DNA of 64,000 nucleotides from JADCGM01 sp943368345 (GTDB lineage Bacteria > Pseudomonadota > Alphaproteobacteria > Sphingomonadales > Sphingomonadaceae): assembly GCA_943368345.1 (NCBI GenBank), contig CALRKY020000008.1, positions 45,792-109,791 on the forward strand, in the 5' to 3' direction. The notes beneath the pieces were generated by a model. That model saw nothing but the letters and a program-made list of their open reading frames with translations. It had not been told where the DNA came from and made no database searches. The translations under genes were made by a program, and so were the position numbers. Below, in pieces: positions 45,250 to 57,513 of the stretch (position 1 is its first letter; each line of letters starts with the position of its first letter).

Positions 45250-47325
45250 ATGGCACGCGTCCACCCACTCTCGATGTACCGTAACATCGGCATCATGGCT
45301 CACATTGATGCCGGTAAAACGACGACCACCGAGCGGATTCTTTATTATACCGGCAAGTCCTACAAAATCGGCGAAGTGCACGAAGGCACCGCGACGATGG
45401 ACTGGATGGAGCAGGAGCAGGAGCGGGGGATCACGATCACCAGCGCTGCAACCACCTGTTTCTGGAACGATCACCGGATCAACATCATCGACACTCCGGG
45501 CCATGTTGACTTCACGATTGAAGTTGAACGGTCGCTGCGCGTGCTCGACGGTGCCGTTGCCTGCTTCGACGGTGTTGCCGGTGTCGAGCCGCAGTCCGAG
45601 ACTGTGTGGCGCCAAGCCGAAAAGTACAAAGTGCCGCGCATGTGCTTCGTCAACAAGCTTGACCGCACCGGTGCCAATTTTGAGCGCTGCGTCGAGATGA
45701 TCAAGGACCGCCTCGGTGCGCGTCCCGCCGTCCTGTATCTGCCGATCGGTATCGAAGGTAGCTTCAAGGGCCTGGTCGATCTGGTCGAGAACCGCGCGAT
45801 CATCTGGCTCGAGGAGTCGCTGGGCGCGAAGTTTGAATATCAGGCGATCCCTGACGATCTCGCCGATGCTGCCGCGATTGCCCGGTCTGAACTGATCGAG
45901 ATGGCAGTCGAGCAGGACGACGATGTCATGGAGGCGTATTTGGAGGGCAATGAGCCTGACACCGCCACGCTGAAGTCGTTGATCCGCAAGGGGACGCTGA
46001 ATTTCTCCTTCGTGCCGGTGCTGTGTGGTTCGGCCTTCAAGAACAAGGGCGTACAGCCGCTGCTCGACGCGGTTGTCGATTATCTGCCGTCGCCGCTCGA
46101 TATCGCTGACGTTCAGGGCTTGAAGCTTGACGGTGAGACCACCGACACACGTCCGGCAACCGACGATGCCCCGTTCTCGGCGCTGGCGTTCAAGATTATG
46201 ACCGACCCGTTTGTCGGAACGCTCACCTTCGCCCGGATTTATTCGGGCCGGATGGACGCGGCGTCGACCGTGCTCAATTCCGTCAAGGACAAGCGCGAGA
46301 AGATTGGCCGCATGCTGTTGATGCACGCGAACGACCGGGAAGATATCAAGGAAGCCTTCGCCGGTGACATCGTGGCGCTGGTCGGTCTGAAGGACACGAC
46401 AACCGGTGACACATTGTGCGCACCGTCGGCCCCGATCATCCTGGAGCGGATGGAGTTCCCGGACCCGGTTATCGAGGTCGCGGTTGAACCGAAGACCAAG
46501 GCCGACCAGGAGAAGATGGGTATCGCCCTCAACCGGCTGGCGCAGGAGGATCCGTCCTTCCGCGTGACGTCGGATCAGGAAAGCGGCCAGACCATCATCA
46601 AGGGGATGGGTGAACTCCACCTCGAGATTCTGGTCGACCGCATGCGCCGCGAATTCAAGGTCGAGGCCAATGTCGGCGCGCCGCAGGTGGCTTACCGTGA
46701 ATCGCTCGCCCGCAAGGTTGATGTCGATTACACCCACAAGAAGCAGTCGGGCGGCTCCGGTCAGTTCGGTCGCATCAAATTCTCGGTTGAGCCAGGTGAG
46801 CGCGGCCAGGGCGTCGTCTTCGTTGACGAGGTCAAGGGCGGCAACATCCCGAAGGAATATATTCCGGCGGTCGAGAAGGGTATCCGTGAAGTTGCTGCGT
46901 CCGGTTCGCTGATCGGCTTCCCGATCATCGATTTTACAGCAAGGCTGTATGACGGCGCGTACCATGACGTCGACTCCAGCGCGCTGGCGTTCGAAATCAC
47001 GGGCCGTGGCGGGATGCGTGAGGCGGCCACCAAGGCCGGCATCAAGCTGCTCGAGCCGATGATGAAGGTCGAAGTTGTCACCCCTGAAGATTTCATGGGC
47101 GATTGCATCGGCGATCTGAATTCACGGCGCGGACAGATCCAGGGAACCGATAGCCGGGGCAATGCTCAGGTGATCGAGGCCATGGTGCCGCTCGCGAACA
47201 TGTTCGGTTACGTCAACCAGCTCCGGTCAATGACCCAGGGCCGGGCGCAGTATTCGATGCAGTTCAGTCATTACGAAGAAGTACCCGCAAACGTCGCGGA
47301 AGAGATTAAGGCCAAGCTGGCTTAG
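45250..47325 (+). CDS. fusA: Elongation factor G
   Basis: This 691-residue translocation GTPase has the G1 motif [18 protein letters not shown], the switch region [14 protein letters not shown]3 DTPGHVDFT and G4 [10 protein letters not shown]. Domains II to V follow, with [16 protein letters not shown] at the end. Normal length. Long open frames on the opposite strand here are artefacts of codon bias. The next gene is tuf. Confidence 0.98.
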   Translation: MARVHPLSMYRNIGIMAHIDAGKTTTTERILYYTGKSYKIGEVHEGTATMDWMEQEQERGITITSAATTCFWNDHRINIIDTPGHVDFTIEVERSLRVLDGAVACFDGVAGVEPQSETVWRQAEKYKVPRMCFVNKLDRTGANFERCVEMIKDRLGARPAVLYLPIGIEGSFKGLVDLVENRAIIWLEESLGAKFEYQAIPDDLADAAAIARSELIEMAVEQDDDVMEAYLEGNEPDTATLKSLIRKGTLNFSFVPVLCGSAFKNKGVQPLLDAVVDYLPSPLDIADVQGLKLDGETTDTRPATDDAPFSALAFKIMTDPFVGTLTFARIYSGRMDAASTVLNSVKDKREKIGRMLLMHANDREDIKEAFAGDIVALVGLKDTTTGDTLCAPSAPIILERMEFPDPVIEVAVEPKTKADQEKMGIALNRLAQEDPSFRVTSDQESGQTIIKGMGELHLEILVDRMRREFKVEANVGAPQVAYRESLARKVDVDYTHKKQSGGSGQFGRIKFSVEPGERGQGVVFVDEVKGGNIPKEYIPAVEKGIREVAASGSLIGFPIIDFTARLYDGAYHDVDSSALAFEITGRGGMREAATKAGIKLLEPMMKVEVVTPEDFMGDCIGDLNSRRGQIQGTDSRGNAQVIEAMVPLANMFGYVNQLRSMTQGRAQYSMQFSHYEEVPANVAEEIKAKLA

Positions 47326-47371
47326 GCGCCGGCAGACACCCATCCAGAGATCAAGCTAGAGGACGAGCAAG

Positions 47372-48565
<1,194 letters not shown>

Positions 48566-48575
48566 TCATGTTACG

Positions 48576-48615
48576 ACCGCCCGGCAGGGTCACCTGCCGG
48601 GCGGTTGCGTTTATT
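48576..48615 (+). terminator. Rho-independent terminator after tuf
   Basis: ACCGCCCGGCAGG and CCTGCCGGGCGGT form a perfect 13-bp stem with a GTCA loop, followed by TGCGTTTATTTT. It separates the str from the S10 operon. rpsJ starts only 36 bp after the stem, leaving little room for a separate promoter, so partial read-through is likely. Confidence 0.85.
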
Positions 48616-48640
48616 TTGAAACGAACAAAGCGGTATTGAG

Positions 48641-48955
48641 ATGGAAACGCAGAACATTCGCATCCGGCTGAAAGCCTTCGACCACCGTGTGCTCGATCAG
48701 GCGACCGGCGAGATCGCAGATACCGCGAAGCGCACGGGGGCGTCGATCCGTGGACCAATTCCGATGCCGACGCGCATCGAGAAGTTCACGGTGAACCGCT
48801 CACCGCATGTCGATAAAAAATCACGTGAACAATTCGAAGTTCGCACCTATAAGCGCCTCCTCGACATCGTTCAGCCGACTCCCCAGACGGTGGATGCGCT
48901 GATGAAGCTCGACCTCGCCGCAGGTGTGGACGTGGAAATCAAACTGCAGGCCTAG
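48641..48955 (+). CDS. rpsJ: 30S ribosomal protein S10
   Basis: 104 residues; first gene of the S10 operon. S10 is a 30S head protein that also acts as NusE in transcription antitermination. Recognised by [18 protein letters not shown] and [20 protein letters not shown]. Codons and length are normal. Confidence 0.98.
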   Translation: METQNIRIRLKAFDHRVLDQATGEIADTAKRTGASIRGPIPMPTRIEKFTVNRSPHVDKKSREQFEVRTYKRLLDIVQPTPQTVDALMKLDLAAGVDVEIKLQA

Positions 48956-49018
48956 GCTTGCAGATCATTGTTGCTCATGCCCCGAATTGCCGGGGCCTCT
49001 GATGGAAGGAATTGGATC

Positions 49019-49759
49019 ATGCGCACTGGCGTGATCGCGAAGAAGTTGGGAATGACACGGTTGTTTCAGGACGACGGGCGCCATGTGCCTGTGACGGTTC
49101 TGTCGCTGGAGAATTGCCAGGTTGTCGCGCACCGCACCCTCGCCGACGATGGCTATGTAGCCGTCCAGCTCGGTGCCGGCGTTGCGAAAGCAAAGAATCT
49201 GACCAAGCCCGAGCGGGGCCATTTCGGCAAGGCTGAAGTGGAGCCGAAAGCGCGGGTACGTGAATTCCGCGTTGCCGAGGATGCCCTTGTCGATGTCGGC
49301 GCCACCCTGTCGGCGGATCATTTCATCGCCGGACAGATGGTCGACATTTCCGGCCAGACCCAGGGTAAGGGTTACCAGGGTGTCATGAAGCGTTGGAACT
49401 TCCGTGGTCTGCGCGCATCGCACGGTGTCTCGGTTTCGCACCGTTCGGCCGGTTCGACCGGTCAGCGCCAGGATCCGGGCAAGGTCTTCAAAAACAAGAA
49501 GATGGCTGGTCACATGGGTGACCGTCAGCGCACCCAGCAGAATCTTGAGGTTGTTTCGACTGACGTCGAGCGCGGCCTGATTTTCGTCAAGGGCTCTGTC
49601 CCCGGCAGCAAGGGCGCGTGGCTTCTGGTCCGCGATGCCGTCAAGATTGCCCGCCCGGCAGGTGCTGCTTACCCGGCATCCGTCAAGCAGGCTGCCACCC
49701 CCGCGACCGAGGCGCCTGTTGAGGCCACCGTGGACGCGACCGATGGCCAGGAAGGTTAA
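49019..49759 (+). CDS. rplC: 50S ribosomal protein L3
   Basis: 246 residues, longer than the 209 of E. coli because of a C-terminal tail rich in Ala, Thr and Pro after residue 210. L3 is an early-binding 23S rRNA protein near the peptidyl transferase. Blocks [16 protein letters not shown] and [15 protein letters not shown] are conserved. The ATG at 49019 follows AAGGA; the open frame extends a little upstream but without a plausible start. Confidence 0.97.
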   Translation: MRTGVIAKKLGMTRLFQDDGRHVPVTVLSLENCQVVAHRTLADDGYVAVQLGAGVAKAKNLTKPERGHFGKAEVEPKARVREFRVAEDALVDVGATLSADHFIAGQMVDISGQTQGKGYQGVMKRWNFRGLRASHGVSVSHRSAGSTGQRQDPGKVFKNKKMAGHMGDRQRTQQNLEVVSTDVERGLIFVKGSVPGSKGAWLLVRDAVKIARPAGAAYPASVKQAATPATEAPVEATVDATDGQEG

Positions 49760-49762
49760 GCC

Positions 49763-50386
49763 ATGAAGGTCGATGTAAAGACCCTCGACGCCGGCAAGGC
49801 CGGATCGATCGAACTGAACGATGCCGTCTTCGGCCTCGAAGCGCGCAAGGACATATTGTTCCGCGTGATCAACTGGCAGCTTGCCAACCGCCGCAACACG
49901 GCGCGGGCAGCACGGGAGCGGTCCGACGTGGCACGCACCGGCAAGAAGCTCGGGAACCAGAAGGGCGGCGGTACCGCTCGTCACGGCAACCGGGCTGCTC
50001 CGCAGTTCACTGGCGGTGGTAAGGCCCATGGCCCGCGCGCCCGGGTGTTCACCCAGTCGCTGAACAAGAAGGTCCGTGCACTCGGCCTGAAAACCGCGCT
50101 GTCGGTGAAGGCTGCCGAAGGCAAGCTGATGATCGTTGACAGCTTGGCGCTCGGTGAGGCCAAGACCAAGTCGCTGCTGGCCCGGCTGGCCGGTCTCGGT
50201 GTGACCAACGGTCTGTTCATCGACGGCGAAGCGGTTGACAGCAATTTCCTGATGGCCTGCGCCAACCTGCACAAGGTTGATGTGATGCCAGCGGTTGGTG
50301 CGAACGTTTACGACATTCTCAATCACGACATGCTGGTGCTGAGCCGCGCAGGCGTCGAGAAGCTGGAGGCGCGGTTCAATGGCTAA
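49763..50386 (+). CDS. rplD: 50S ribosomal protein L4
   Basis: 207 residues. L4 lines the exit tunnel and in some bacteria represses the S10 operon. The core [20 protein letters not shown] loop and [13 protein letters not shown] are present. Its 3' end overlaps rplW by 8 bp, giving translational coupling. Confidence 0.97.
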   Translation: MKVDVKTLDAGKAGSIELNDAVFGLEARKDILFRVINWQLANRRNTARAARERSDVARTGKKLGNQKGGGTARHGNRAAPQFTGGGKAHGPRARVFTQSLNKKVRALGLKTALSVKAAEGKLMIVDSLALGEAKTKSLLARLAGLGVTNGLFIDGEAVDSNFLMACANLHKVDVMPAVGANVYDILNHDMLVLSRAGVEKLEARFNG

Positions 50387-50705
50387 GGCTCCAAAGAAGG
50401 CCGATGGTGCCGCCATCGACATCCGTCACTATGACGTGGTGCGCAAACCGCACATCACCGAAAAGGCAACCTTGCTTTCCGAGCACAACCAGGTGGTGTT
50501 CAAGGTCGCGACCGACGCAACAAAGCCCCAGATCCGCGCTGCGGTCGAAGCTTTGTTCAACGTCAAGGTCACTGGCGTGAACACGCTTGTCCAAAAGGGC
50601 AAGACCAAGCGCTGGAAGGGCAAACCCTATATGCGTTCCGATGAGAAGAAGGCGGTCATTACGCTCGCCGAAGGCTCGTCGATCGACGTGACCACCGGCA
50701 TTTGA
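50379..50705 (+). CDS. rplW: 50S ribosomal protein L23
   Basis: 108 residues. L23 forms the docking site at the exit tunnel for SRP and trigger factor. Conserved [16 protein letters not shown] and [14 protein letters not shown]. The start lies inside rplD (8-bp overlap), so no separate ribosome binding site is needed. Confidence 0.97.
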   Translation: MAKAPKKADGAAIDIRHYDVVRKPHITEKATLLSEHNQVVFKVATDATKPQIRAAVEALFNVKVTGVNTLVQKGKTKRWKGKPYMRSDEKKAVITLAEGSSIDVTTGI

Positions 50706-50721
50706 GCGGGCAGGACTCGAA

Positions 50722-51558
50722 ATGGCATTGAAAACATATAATCCGACCAGCCCCGGCCGCCGTGGCCTCGTGCTTGTCGATCGTTCGGCGCTCCACAAGG
50801 GCAAGCCGGTGAAAGCGCTGACTGAAGGTCTGAAAAAGACCGGCGGCCGCAACAACATGGGTCACGCGACATCTCGCGGGATCGGTGGCGGCCACAAGCA
50901 GCGTTACCGCATCATCGATTTCAAGCGCCGGAAGTGGGACATGCCCGCAACCGTCGAGCGTCTGGAATATGATCCGAACCGCACCGCTTTCATCGCGCTG
51001 GTGAACTACAGCGACGGCGAACAGACCTATATCCTGGCCCCGCAGCGTCTCGCCCCCGGCGATACGATTGTCGCCGGCAAGAAGGTCGACGTGAAGCCGG
51101 GCAATGCGATGGAAATCGGTCAGATGCCGATTGGCACCATTGTTCACAATGTCGAAATGAAGCCGCTGAAGGGTGGCCAGCTGGCCCGGTCGGCAGGGAC
51201 GTTCATTCAGGTTGTCGGTCGCGACAGCGGCATGGTGATCATCCGCCTTAACTCGGGTGAGCAGCGCTACATCCGTGCGGATTGCATGGCGACCGTGGGT
51301 GCCGTGTCGAACCCGGACAATGCCAACACCTATCTGGCGAAGGCCGGACGCAATCGCTGGCTCGGACGTCGTCCGCTGTCACGCGGTGTCGCCAAGAACC
51401 CGGTCGACCATCCGCACGGCGGTGGTGAAGGCCGGACCTCCGGTGGTCGCCATCCGGTGACCCCATGGGGCAAGCCGACTAAGGGTGCCAAGACCCGCCA
51501 CAACAAGTCGACGGACAATATGATTATCCGTTCGCGTCACGCTAAGAAGAAGAGGTAG
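50722..51558 (+). CDS. rplB: 50S ribosomal protein L2
   Basis: 278 residues, close to the usual 273-276. L2 is needed for subunit joining and peptidyl transferase activity. Recognised by [17 protein letters not shown] and the C-terminal [17 protein letters not shown] with its conserved histidine. Confidence 0.98.
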   Translation: MALKTYNPTSPGRRGLVLVDRSALHKGKPVKALTEGLKKTGGRNNMGHATSRGIGGGHKQRYRIIDFKRRKWDMPATVERLEYDPNRTAFIALVNYSDGEQTYILAPQRLAPGDTIVAGKKVDVKPGNAMEIGQMPIGTIVHNVEMKPLKGGQLARSAGTFIQVVGRDSGMVIIRLNSGEQRYIRADCMATVGAVSNPDNANTYLAKAGRNRWLGRRPLSRGVAKNPVDHPHGGGEGRTSGGRHPVTPWGKPTKGAKTRHNKSTDNMIIRSRHAKKKR

Positions 51559-51563
51559 CCGCG

Positions 51564-51839
51564 ATGGCACGTTCCGTCTGGAAAGGCCCGTTCGTCGAGC
51601 TCAGCCTTCTGAAGAAGGCCGAGACCGCACAGGACAGCGGCGCTCGTGGAGTGATCAAGACCTGGTCACGCCGTTCAACCATTTTGCCGCAGTTCGTCGG
51701 ACTGACCTTTGGCGTCTACAACGGCAAGAAATTCATTCCGGTCTCGGTCAACGAGGACATGGTCGGTCACAAGCTCGGTGAATTCTCGCCGACCCGGACC
51801 TTCCCGGGCCACGCAGCCGACAAGAAGGCGAAACGCTGA
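51564..51839 (+). CDS. rpsS: 30S ribosomal protein S19
   Basis: 91 residues, normal. S19 is in the 30S head at the A-site finger. [20 protein letters not shown] and [17 protein letters not shown] are typical. Its stop overlaps the rplV start by one base (TGATG). Confidence 0.98.
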   Translation: MARSVWKGPFVELSLLKKAETAQDSGARGVIKTWSRRSTILPQFVGLTFGVYNGKKFIPVSVNEDMVGHKLGEFSPTRTFPGHAADKKAKR

Positions 51840-52234
51840 TGAGCAAGGGTCCTAACCCGCGCCGTGTTGGCGAACGTGAGGCGTTCGCTGTCGCGACAAC
51901 CATTCGTGGCTCGGCCCAGAAGCTCAATCTGGTTGCCGGTCTGATCCGTGGCAAGAAGGCCGGCGAGGCGCTGAACATCCTGCAATTCTCCACCAAGGGG
52001 ATGGCAGGGGATGTCCGCAAGGTCCTAGCCTCGGCCATCGCCAATGCGGAGAACAACCATAATCTCGACGTCGATGCGCTGGTTGTGAAGGAAGCTTCGG
52101 TCGGCAAGGCGCTGATCATGAAGCGCTTCACCCCGCGTGCCCGTGGTCGTGCGGCGCAGATCATCAAGCCGTTCAGCCGGGTCCGCATCGTGGTCCGTGA
52201 GCGCGACGAAGTGTCGGCACAGGAGCAAGCATAA
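51839..52234 (+). CDS. rplV: 50S ribosomal protein L22
   Basis: 131 residues, longer than the E. coli protein (110) at both ends. L22 has the extended beta-hairpin reaching into the exit tunnel. Conserved core: [20 protein letters not shown] and [20 protein letters not shown]. The C-terminus has an acidic extension ([13 protein letters not shown]). Its stop overlaps the rpsC start. Confidence 0.97.
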   Translation: MSKGPNPRRVGEREAFAVATTIRGSAQKLNLVAGLIRGKKAGEALNILQFSTKGMAGDVRKVLASAIANAENNHNLDVDALVVKEASVGKALIMKRFTPRARGRAAQIIKPFSRVRIVVRERDEVSAQEQA

Positions 52235-52929
52235 TGGGTCAAAAGTCGTCACCCATCGGTCTGCGCCTGCAGATCAACCGCACCTGGGACTCGCGGTGGT
52301 TCGCCCGCGGCGAGGATTATGGCAGGTTACTTCTGGAAGACCTGAAAATCCGCACCTTCATCCTGAAGACGCTGACCCAGGCCGCGATTTCCAAGGTTGT
52401 GATCGAGCGTCCGGCCAAGCTGTGCCGCGTCTCGATCTATGCTGCCCGCCCCGGTGTCATCATCGGCAAGAAGGGCGCAGACATTGAAAAGCTGAAGGCC
52501 CAGATCGGCACGATGACCAAGAGCGCAGTGTCGCTCAACATCGTTGAAATCCGGAAGCCGGAAGTTGACTCCAAGCTGGTGGCGCAGGGCGTTGCCGATC
52601 AGCTGGAGCGCCGGATTGCGTTCCGCCGGGCCATGAAGCGGGCGGTTCAGTCGGCGCTGCGGCTGGGTGCAGAAGGTATCCGGATTACGTGCTCAGGCCG
52701 TTTGGGTGGCGCGGAAATCGCCCGCACCGAATGGTACCGCGAAGGCCGTGTGCCGCTGCACACGCTGCGCGGCAATGTCGATTATGCCGAGGCGCAGGCC
52801 CACACCGCGTACGGTGTGTGCGGCATCAAGGTTTGGATTTTCAAGGGCGAAATCCTTGGCCACGATCCGATGGCCCAGGACCGGCTCATGATGGAAGCGC
52901 AAACGTCGGGAGTCCGACCAGCGCGATAA
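52234..52929 (+). CDS. rpsC: 30S ribosomal protein S3
   Basis: 231 residues, normal. S3 forms part of the mRNA entry channel and carries a KH domain ([18 protein letters not shown]). Begins [20 protein letters not shown] 57-bp gap without a gene precedes rplP. Confidence 0.98.
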   Translation: MGQKSSPIGLRLQINRTWDSRWFARGEDYGRLLLEDLKIRTFILKTLTQAAISKVVIERPAKLCRVSIYAARPGVIIGKKGADIEKLKAQIGTMTKSAVSLNIVEIRKPEVDSKLVAQGVADQLERRIAFRRAMKRAVQSALRLGAEGIRITCSGRLGGAEIARTEWYREGRVPLHTLRGNVDYAEAQAHTAYGVCGIKVWIFKGEILGHDPMAQDRLMMEAQTSGVRPAR

Positions 52930-52986
52930 GGGACATCCCCCTTATCGCCTGATCGGCCGACGAACGGTGTCAGAAGGCGAATAGAA

Positions 52987-53409
52987 ATGCTGCAACCGAA
53001 ACGGACCAAGTTCCGCAAGGCCTTCAAAGGCCGCATCAAGGGCGACGCCAAAGGCGGCACGTCCCTCAATTTTGGCGCGTTTGGTCTGAAGGCGATGGAG
53101 CCGGACCGGATCACCGCTCGCCAGATCGAAGCGGCACGCCGCGCGATCACCCGCCACATCAAGCGTGCGGGCCGGTTGTGGATCCGGGTGTTCCCGGATG
53201 TGCCGGTTTCGTCAAAGCCAGCGGAAGTCCGCATGGGTAAGGGTAAGGGTGCGCCGGAATTCTGGGCTGCCCGCGTCAAGCCTGGCCGGATCATGTTTGA
53301 GCTGGACGGTGTTCCGCACGATATCGCCGTTGTGGCGTTTGAGCGCGCAGCCGCCAAGCTTCCCATCAAGACCAAGGTGGTTGTCCGCCTTGGTGAAGTC
53401 CACGCGTAA
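52987..53409 (+). CDS. rplP: 50S ribosomal protein L16
   Basis: 140 residues. L16 lies near the A site of the 50S subunit. [19 protein letters not shown] and [19 protein letters not shown] are diagnostic. An arginine-containing GAP-type region known to be hydroxylated in E. coli (R81) falls in this part. It is followed by rpmC. Confidence 0.98.
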   Translation: MLQPKRTKFRKAFKGRIKGDAKGGTSLNFGAFGLKAMEPDRITARQIEAARRAITRHIKRAGRLWIRVFPDVPVSSKPAEVRMGKGKGAPEFWAARVKPGRIMFELDGVPHDIAVVAFERAAAKLPIKTKVVVRLGEVHA

Positions 53410-53421
53410 GGAGGCCGACCC

Positions 53422-53625
53422 GTGAAAATTGCCGATCTCCGCAGCAACACCGACGACCAGCTGGTCGATCAGCTCGGTCAGCTCAAGAAGGAGCAGTTCA
53501 ACCTGCGCTTCCAGGCTGCGACCGGACAGCTCGAAAAGCCGTCGCGGGTTCGCGCCGTGCGCCGCACCATTGCACAGATTCAGACATTGCAGACCGAGCG
53601 GGCCAAATCCGCTCCGGCTGCTTAA
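53422..53625 (+). CDS. rpmC: 50S ribosomal protein L29
   Basis: 67 residues, small two-helix protein beside L23 at the exit tunnel. Starts at a GTG (53422) preceded by AAGGAGG. Typical [21 protein letters not shown] followed by [12 protein letters not shown]. Confidence 0.96.
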   Translation: MKIADLRSNTDDQLVDQLGQLKKEQFNLRFQAATGQLEKPSRVRAVRRTIAQIQTLQTERAKSAPAA

Positions 53626-53634
53626 GGAGGACAT

Positions 53635-53871
53635 ATGCCGAAGCGCGTCCTGCAGGGCACGGTTGTGTCCGACAAGGCCGATAAGACGGTGGTCGTTCTC
53701 GTCGAGCGGAAGGTGAAACACCCGCTCTACGGCAAGATCATGCGTCGGTCGAAAAAATATCACGCCCACGACGAACTGAACGCCATCAAGGCGGGTGAGA
53801 CGGTGCGCATTGAAGAATGCGCCCCGATTTCAAAGCAGAAGACGTGGCGCGTTCTTGAGAAGGTCGCCTAG
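53635..53871 (+). CDS. rpsQ: 30S ribosomal protein S17
   Basis: 78 residues, OB-fold protein binding the 5' domain of 16S r[23 protein letters not shown] and [20 protein letters not shown] are conserved. AAGGAGGACAT precedes the ATG. It is the last gene of the S10 set; rplN begins 2 bp later. Confidence 0.98.
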   Translation: MPKRVLQGTVVSDKADKTVVVLVERKVKHPLYGKIMRRSKKYHAHDELNAIKAGETVRIEECAPISKQKTWRVLEKVA

Positions 53872-53873
53872 CC

Positions 53874-54242
53874 ATGATCCAGATGCAGACGAATCTCGAC
53901 GTCGCTGACAACAGCGGTGCGAAACGGGTGCAGTGCATCAAGGTGCTTGGCGGGTCCAAGCGCCGGGTTGCCGGTGTGGGCGACACCATCGTGGTGTCGG
54001 TCAAGGAAGCCCAGCCAAAGGGCCGCGTGAAGAAGGGTGACGTGCACCGCGCCGTCGTCGTTCGCACCGCCAAGGATATCCGCCGCGCCGATGGCTCGGT
54101 CATCCGGTTCGATGGCAATGCCGCTGTACTCATCAACAAGAATGAGGAGCCGATTGGCACCCGTATCTTCGGGCCGGTGGTGCGCGAACTGCGCGCATCC
54201 GGGCACATGAAGATCATCAGCCTTGCTCCGGAGGTGCTGTAA
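53874..54242 (+). CDS. rplN: 50S ribosomal protein L14
   Basis: 122 residues, one of the most conserved 50S proteins, at the intersubunit bridge to 16S helix 14. [20 protein letters not shown] and [13 protein letters not shown] are unmistakable. Marks the spc portion. Its stop overlaps the rplX start. Confidence 0.98.
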   Translation: MIQMQTNLDVADNSGAKRVQCIKVLGGSKRRVAGVGDTIVVSVKEAQPKGRVKKGDVHRAVVVRTAKDIRRADGSVIRFDGNAAVLINKNEEPIGTRIFGPVVRELRASGHMKIISLAPEVL

Positions 54243-54562
54243 TGAGCGCTGCAAAGATCAAGAAGGGCGACAAGGTTGTCGTCCTGTCCGGCAAGGACAA
54301 GGGCAAGCACGGTGAAGTCGTGCGCGCCATGCCCAAGACCGGCAAGGTTGTGGTTGGCGGGATCAACATGATCAAGCGTCACACCAAGCCGTCGCAGGGT
54401 GATCCGCAGGGCGGCATCAAGCTGCGCGAAGCGCCGATGCACGTGTGCAAGGTGGCGATTGAGGACCCCAAGACCGGCAAGCCGACGCGCGTTGGTTTCC
54501 GTATCGAGAACGGCCAGAAGGTGCGTGTCGCCAAACGGTCCGGTGAGGTGATAAATGGCTGA
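54242..54562 (+). CDS. rplX: 50S ribosomal protein L24
   Basis: 106 residues; assembly initiator protein with a KOW motif ([20 protein letters not shown]). [17 protein letters not shown] is typical. Its 3' end overlaps rplE by 8 bp. Confidence 0.97.
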   Translation: MSAAKIKKGDKVVVLSGKDKGKHGEVVRAMPKTGKVVVGGINMIKRHTKPSQGDPQGGIKLREAPMHVCKVAIEDPKTGKPTRVGFRIENGQKVRVAKRSGEVING

Positions 54563-55139
54563 GGCAACACTCACTCCGCGCATGAAGCGGATGTACGACG
54601 AGAAGATCAGGGCCGCTCTGACGGAGAAGTTTGGCTATAAAAATGCCATGCAGGTCCCGAAGATCGAGAAGATCGTGATCAACATGGGCGTTGGTGAAGC
54701 GACCCAAGACAAGAAGAAGGTCGACGCGGCCGCATCGGAAATGATGCTGATCGCCGGCCAGAAGCCTGTCATCAACAAGGCCAAGAAGTCCGTTGCGCAG
54801 TTTAAGCTGCGTGAAGGGATGCCGATTGGCTGCAAAGTCACCCTGCGCCGCGAGAAAATGTACGAATTTCTCGACCGGCTGATTACTATCGCGCTGCCGC
54901 GCGTCCGCGATTTCCGCGGGTTGAACCCGGCGTCGTTCGATGGTCGCGGCAACTATGCGATGGGTCTCAAGGAGCAGATCGTGTTCCCCGAGATCAACTA
55001 TGACCGGATCGACAAAATCCGCGGCATGGACGTCATCGTAACCACCACGGCGAACACGGATGAGGAAGCGCGCGAACTGCTGCGGGCTTTCGGCTTCCCG
55101 TTCACCGACCGTCAGGATGAGACCCGCAAGGCCGCCTAG
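54555..55139 (+). CDS. rplE: 50S ribosomal protein L5
   Basis: 194 residues, slightly longer than the E. coli 179 because of N- and C-terminal additions. L5 binds 5S rRNA and contacts the P-site tRNA. Conserved [37 protein letters not shown] and [19 protein letters not shown]. Confidence 0.97.
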   Translation: MAEATLTPRMKRMYDEKIRAALTEKFGYKNAMQVPKIEKIVINMGVGEATQDKKKVDAAASEMMLIAGQKPVINKAKKSVAQFKLREGMPIGCKVTLRREKMYEFLDRLITIALPRVRDFRGLNPASFDGRGNYAMGLKEQIVFPEINYDRIDKIRGMDVIVTTTANTDEEARELLRAFGFPFTDRQDETRKAA

Positions 55140-55179
55140 TCAGGCGTAACCGGCAGGCTCAAGGAGAAGACCCAAAGTC

Positions 55180-55485
55180 ATGGCGAAAAAGAGTTCGATC
55201 AACAAGAATGAGCGTCGCAAAGCGATGGTCAAGCAATATGCCGGCAAATTTGCTGCGCTGAAGGCTTTGGCCAACGACGAGTCGCTCGACGATGCGGAGC
55301 GTCTGATGGCGCGCCTGAAGCTGGCAACCCTGCCGCGCAACGCGAACCCGACCCGGGTCCGCAATCGCTGCATGGTCACTGGCCGGTCGCGCGCGGTGTA
55401 CCGCAAGTTCAAACTGAGCCGGATCATGATCCGCGAATTGGGCAACAAGGGCCTGATTCCCGGTCTGACCAAGTCCAGCTGGTAA
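55180..55485 (+). CDS. rpsN: 30S ribosomal protein S14 (zinc-free long type)
   Basis: 101 residues, the long form lacking the CxxC zinc motifs (only one cysteine, in [16 protein letters not shown]). S14 is a late 30S head protein. The 40-bp gap before it holds the ribosome binding site AAGGAGAAG. Confidence 0.98.
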   Translation: MAKKSSINKNERRKAMVKQYAGKFAALKALANDESLDDAERLMARLKLATLPRNANPTRVRNRCMVTGRSRAVYRKFKLSRIMIRELGNKGLIPGLTKSSW

Positions 55486-55498
55486 GGGAGGGTAAATC

Positions 55499-55894
55499 AT
55501 GTCGATGACCGATCCCCTGGGCGATATGCTCACCCGCATCCGCAACGGCCAGCAGGCCCGCAAGGATAGTGTGCTGACGCCCGCCTCCAAGCTCCGTGCC
55601 CGCGTGCTCGATGTGCTGCAGCGCGAAGGCTATATCCGCGGTTATTCCGAGGATGTGACGGCCACGCACCCAGCCATCCGTATCGAGCTGAAATATTTTG
55701 AAGGCGCACCGGCCATTCAATATGTCCAGCGCGTGTCGAAGCCGGGCCGCCGTGTCTATTCTGGCTCGAAAGAGCTGCCGCGGGTCCGCAACGGCCTCGG
55801 CATCACCATCATCTCGACGCCAAAGGGCGTTCTGTCCGACGCCGAGGCGCGCGAACAGAATGTTGGCGGCGAGCTGCTCTGCCAGGTGTTCTGA
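55499..55894 (+). CDS. rpsH: 30S ribosomal protein S8
   Basis: 131 residues. S8 binds the central 16S domain and in E. coli represses the spc operon. Recognised by [20 protein letters not shown] and [21 protein letters not shown] at 55499 or 55505; the family start [11 protein letters not shown] fits the first. Confidence 0.97.
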   Translation: MSMTDPLGDMLTRIRNGQQARKDSVLTPASKLRARVLDVLQREGYIRGYSEDVTATHPAIRIELKYFEGAPAIQYVQRVSKPGRRVYSGSKELPRVRNGLGITIISTPKGVLSDAEAREQNVGGELLCQVF

Positions 55895-55896
55895 TC

Positions 55897-56430
55897 ATGT
55901 CACGCATTGGAAAAAAGCCGGTTCCAGTTCCGGCCGGCGTCACCGCCGCCATCGAGAATGGCATCCTGTCGGTCAAGGGACCCAAGGGTGTGCTCACGCT
56001 GGCGACCGCAGACGACATTAGCTACACCATCGGCGAAGGGCAGATTTCGGTCATGCCTGCCAACGAGACCAAGCGGGCACGCGCCTTCTGGGGCATGCAG
56101 CGGACGCTGGTTTCGAATCTGGTGGTCGGTGTGTCCGACGGGTTTACCAAAATCCTCGACATCACCGGCGTCGGCTACCGCGCGGCAGCACAGGGCGAAG
56201 TCCTGAACCTGCAGCTCGGCTACAGCCACCACGTCAACTACGCGATCCCGGCTGGTATCACGATCAAGACTCCGGATCAGACCACGGTCGAAATCTCGGG
56301 AACGGATCGCCAGAAGGTCGGTCAGGTTGCCGCTGAAATCCGCCGCTGGCGGAAGCCTGAGCCTTACAAGGGCAAGGGTATCAAGTACCGCGGCGAGTAT
56401 ATCTTCCGCAAAGAAGGGAAGAAGAAATAG
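55897..56430 (+). CDS. rplF: 50S ribosomal protein L6
   Basis: 177 residues, standard. Two related RRM-like domains at the base of the L7/L12 stalk. [15 protein letters not shown] and [20 protein letters not shown] are diagnostic. Confidence 0.98.
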   Translation: MSRIGKKPVPVPAGVTAAIENGILSVKGPKGVLTLATADDISYTIGEGQISVMPANETKRARAFWGMQRTLVSNLVVGVSDGFTKILDITGVGYRAAAQGEVLNLQLGYSHHVNYAIPAGITIKTPDQTTVEISGTDRQKVGQVAAEIRRWRKPEPYKGKGIKYRGEYIFRKEGKKK

Positions 56431-56432
56431 CC

Positions 56433-56789
56433 ATGGCGAAACATCTTTCCCTGTTCGAACGCCGCCGCCAACGTGTGCGCACCTCGCTCCGCAAGAATGC
56501 GGGCGGACGTCCGCGCCTTTCGGTGCACCGTTCGTCGCAGCATATCTATGCACAGATCATCGACGACGCGGCCGGGCAGACGCTCGCTTCCGCCTCGACG
56601 CTGGAAAAGGACGTACGCGGATCGACCGGCGCAACCCGGTCAGCCGCTGGCGATGTCGGCAAGCGGTTGGCAGAGCGTGCCAAGGCCGCCGGTGTCAGCA
56701 CGGTTGTGTTCGACCGTGGCGGCTTCCTGTTCCACGGACGCGTCAAGGCGCTGGCGGAAGCCGCGCGCGAAGCCGGATTGGAGTTCTAA
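56433..56789 (+). CDS. rplR: 50S ribosomal protein L18
   Basis: 118 residues. L18 is a 5S rRNA-binding protein. Seen as [20 protein letters not shown] and [20 protein letters not shown] at the C-terminus. rpsE starts immediately after its stop. Confidence 0.98.
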   Translation: MAKHLSLFERRRQRVRTSLRKNAGGRPRLSVHRSSQHIYAQIIDDAAGQTLASASTLEKDVRGSTGATRSAAGDVGKRLAERAKAAGVSTVVFDRGGFLFHGRVKALAEAAREAGLEF

Positions 56790-57503
56790 ATGGCTGATGA
56801 CAACATGACTTCGGCTGACGCCGCTCCTGGTGGCGATGCCGCACGCGGACCGCGTGGCGGTCGTGGCCGCGCAGGCCCCGGTGGCGGTGCAGGCCGTGGC
56901 CCGGGTGGCGACCGGAATCGCGGTGGTCGCCGCGATGACCGCCGTCAGGGTGCAACCGACGATCAGGGCAATGAACTGATCGAGAAGCTGGTGCACATCA
57001 ACCGCGTGTCAAAGACGGTGAAGGGCGGCAAGCGCTTTGGGTTTGCGGCACTGGTTGTCGTCGGCGACGGCAAGGGCCGGGTCGGCTTTGGCAAGGGCAA
57101 GGCCCGCGAAGTGCCGGAAGCGATCCAGAAGGGCACCGCTGCTGCGAAGAAGGCGATGGTTCGCGTTCCGCTGCGGGATGGCCGGACCCTGCATCATGAC
57201 GCCTACGGGCATTTCGGTGCCGGTAAGGTCCATGTCCGCTCGGCCCCTCAGGGGACCGGCATTATCGCCGGTGGTCCGATGCGTGCGATTTTCGAATCGC
57301 TGGGCGTTGCCGATGTGGTGACCAAGTCGGTCGGAACCAACAACCCGTACAACATGATCCGCGCTACGTTCGAGGCACTCACCTCGCAGACGTCGCCGAA
57401 GTCGGTTGCGCAGCGCCGCGGCAAGAAGATCGCCGATCTGATTGGCCGGCGTGGCGATGTGAAGGGCGCGGCTGTTGAAGCCGAAGCCGAATTCGCGGTC
57501 TGA
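56790..57503 (+). CDS. rpsE: 30S ribosomal protein S5 with RGG-rich N-terminal extension
   Basis: 237 residues against 167 in E. coli. The extra length is mostly an N-terminal low-complexity segment (residues 14-54) made of Gly, Arg and Asp repeats such as [19 protein letters not shown] and RRDDRRQG. After it the normal S5 begins: [19 protein letters not shown], and the mRNA-entry and fidelity region [16 protein letters not shown] and [14 protein letters not shown]. The extension is an RNA-binding, disordered tail at the mRNA entry channel; its role is not known. Confidence 0.97.
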   Translation: MADDNMTSADAAPGGDAARGPRGGRGRAGPGGGAGRGPGGDRNRGGRRDDRRQGATDDQGNELIEKLVHINRVSKTVKGGKRFGFAALVVVGDGKGRVGFGKGKAREVPEAIQKGTAAAKKAMVRVPLRDGRTLHHDAYGHFGAGKVHVRSAPQGTGIIAGGPMRAIFESLGVADVVTKSVGTNNPYNMIRATFEALTSQTSPKSVAQRRGKKIADLIGRRGDVKGAAVEAEAEFAV

Positions 57504-57513
57504 GGATAAAGCA

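Noticed and set aside
44770..46965. 731-codon open frame opposite rpsG and fusA
   Set aside because: Same reason: antisense to rpsG and fusA, no recognisable protein features.
48965..50422. 485-codon open frame opposite rplC and rplD
   Set aside because: Shadow of two overlapping conserved genes on the other strand.
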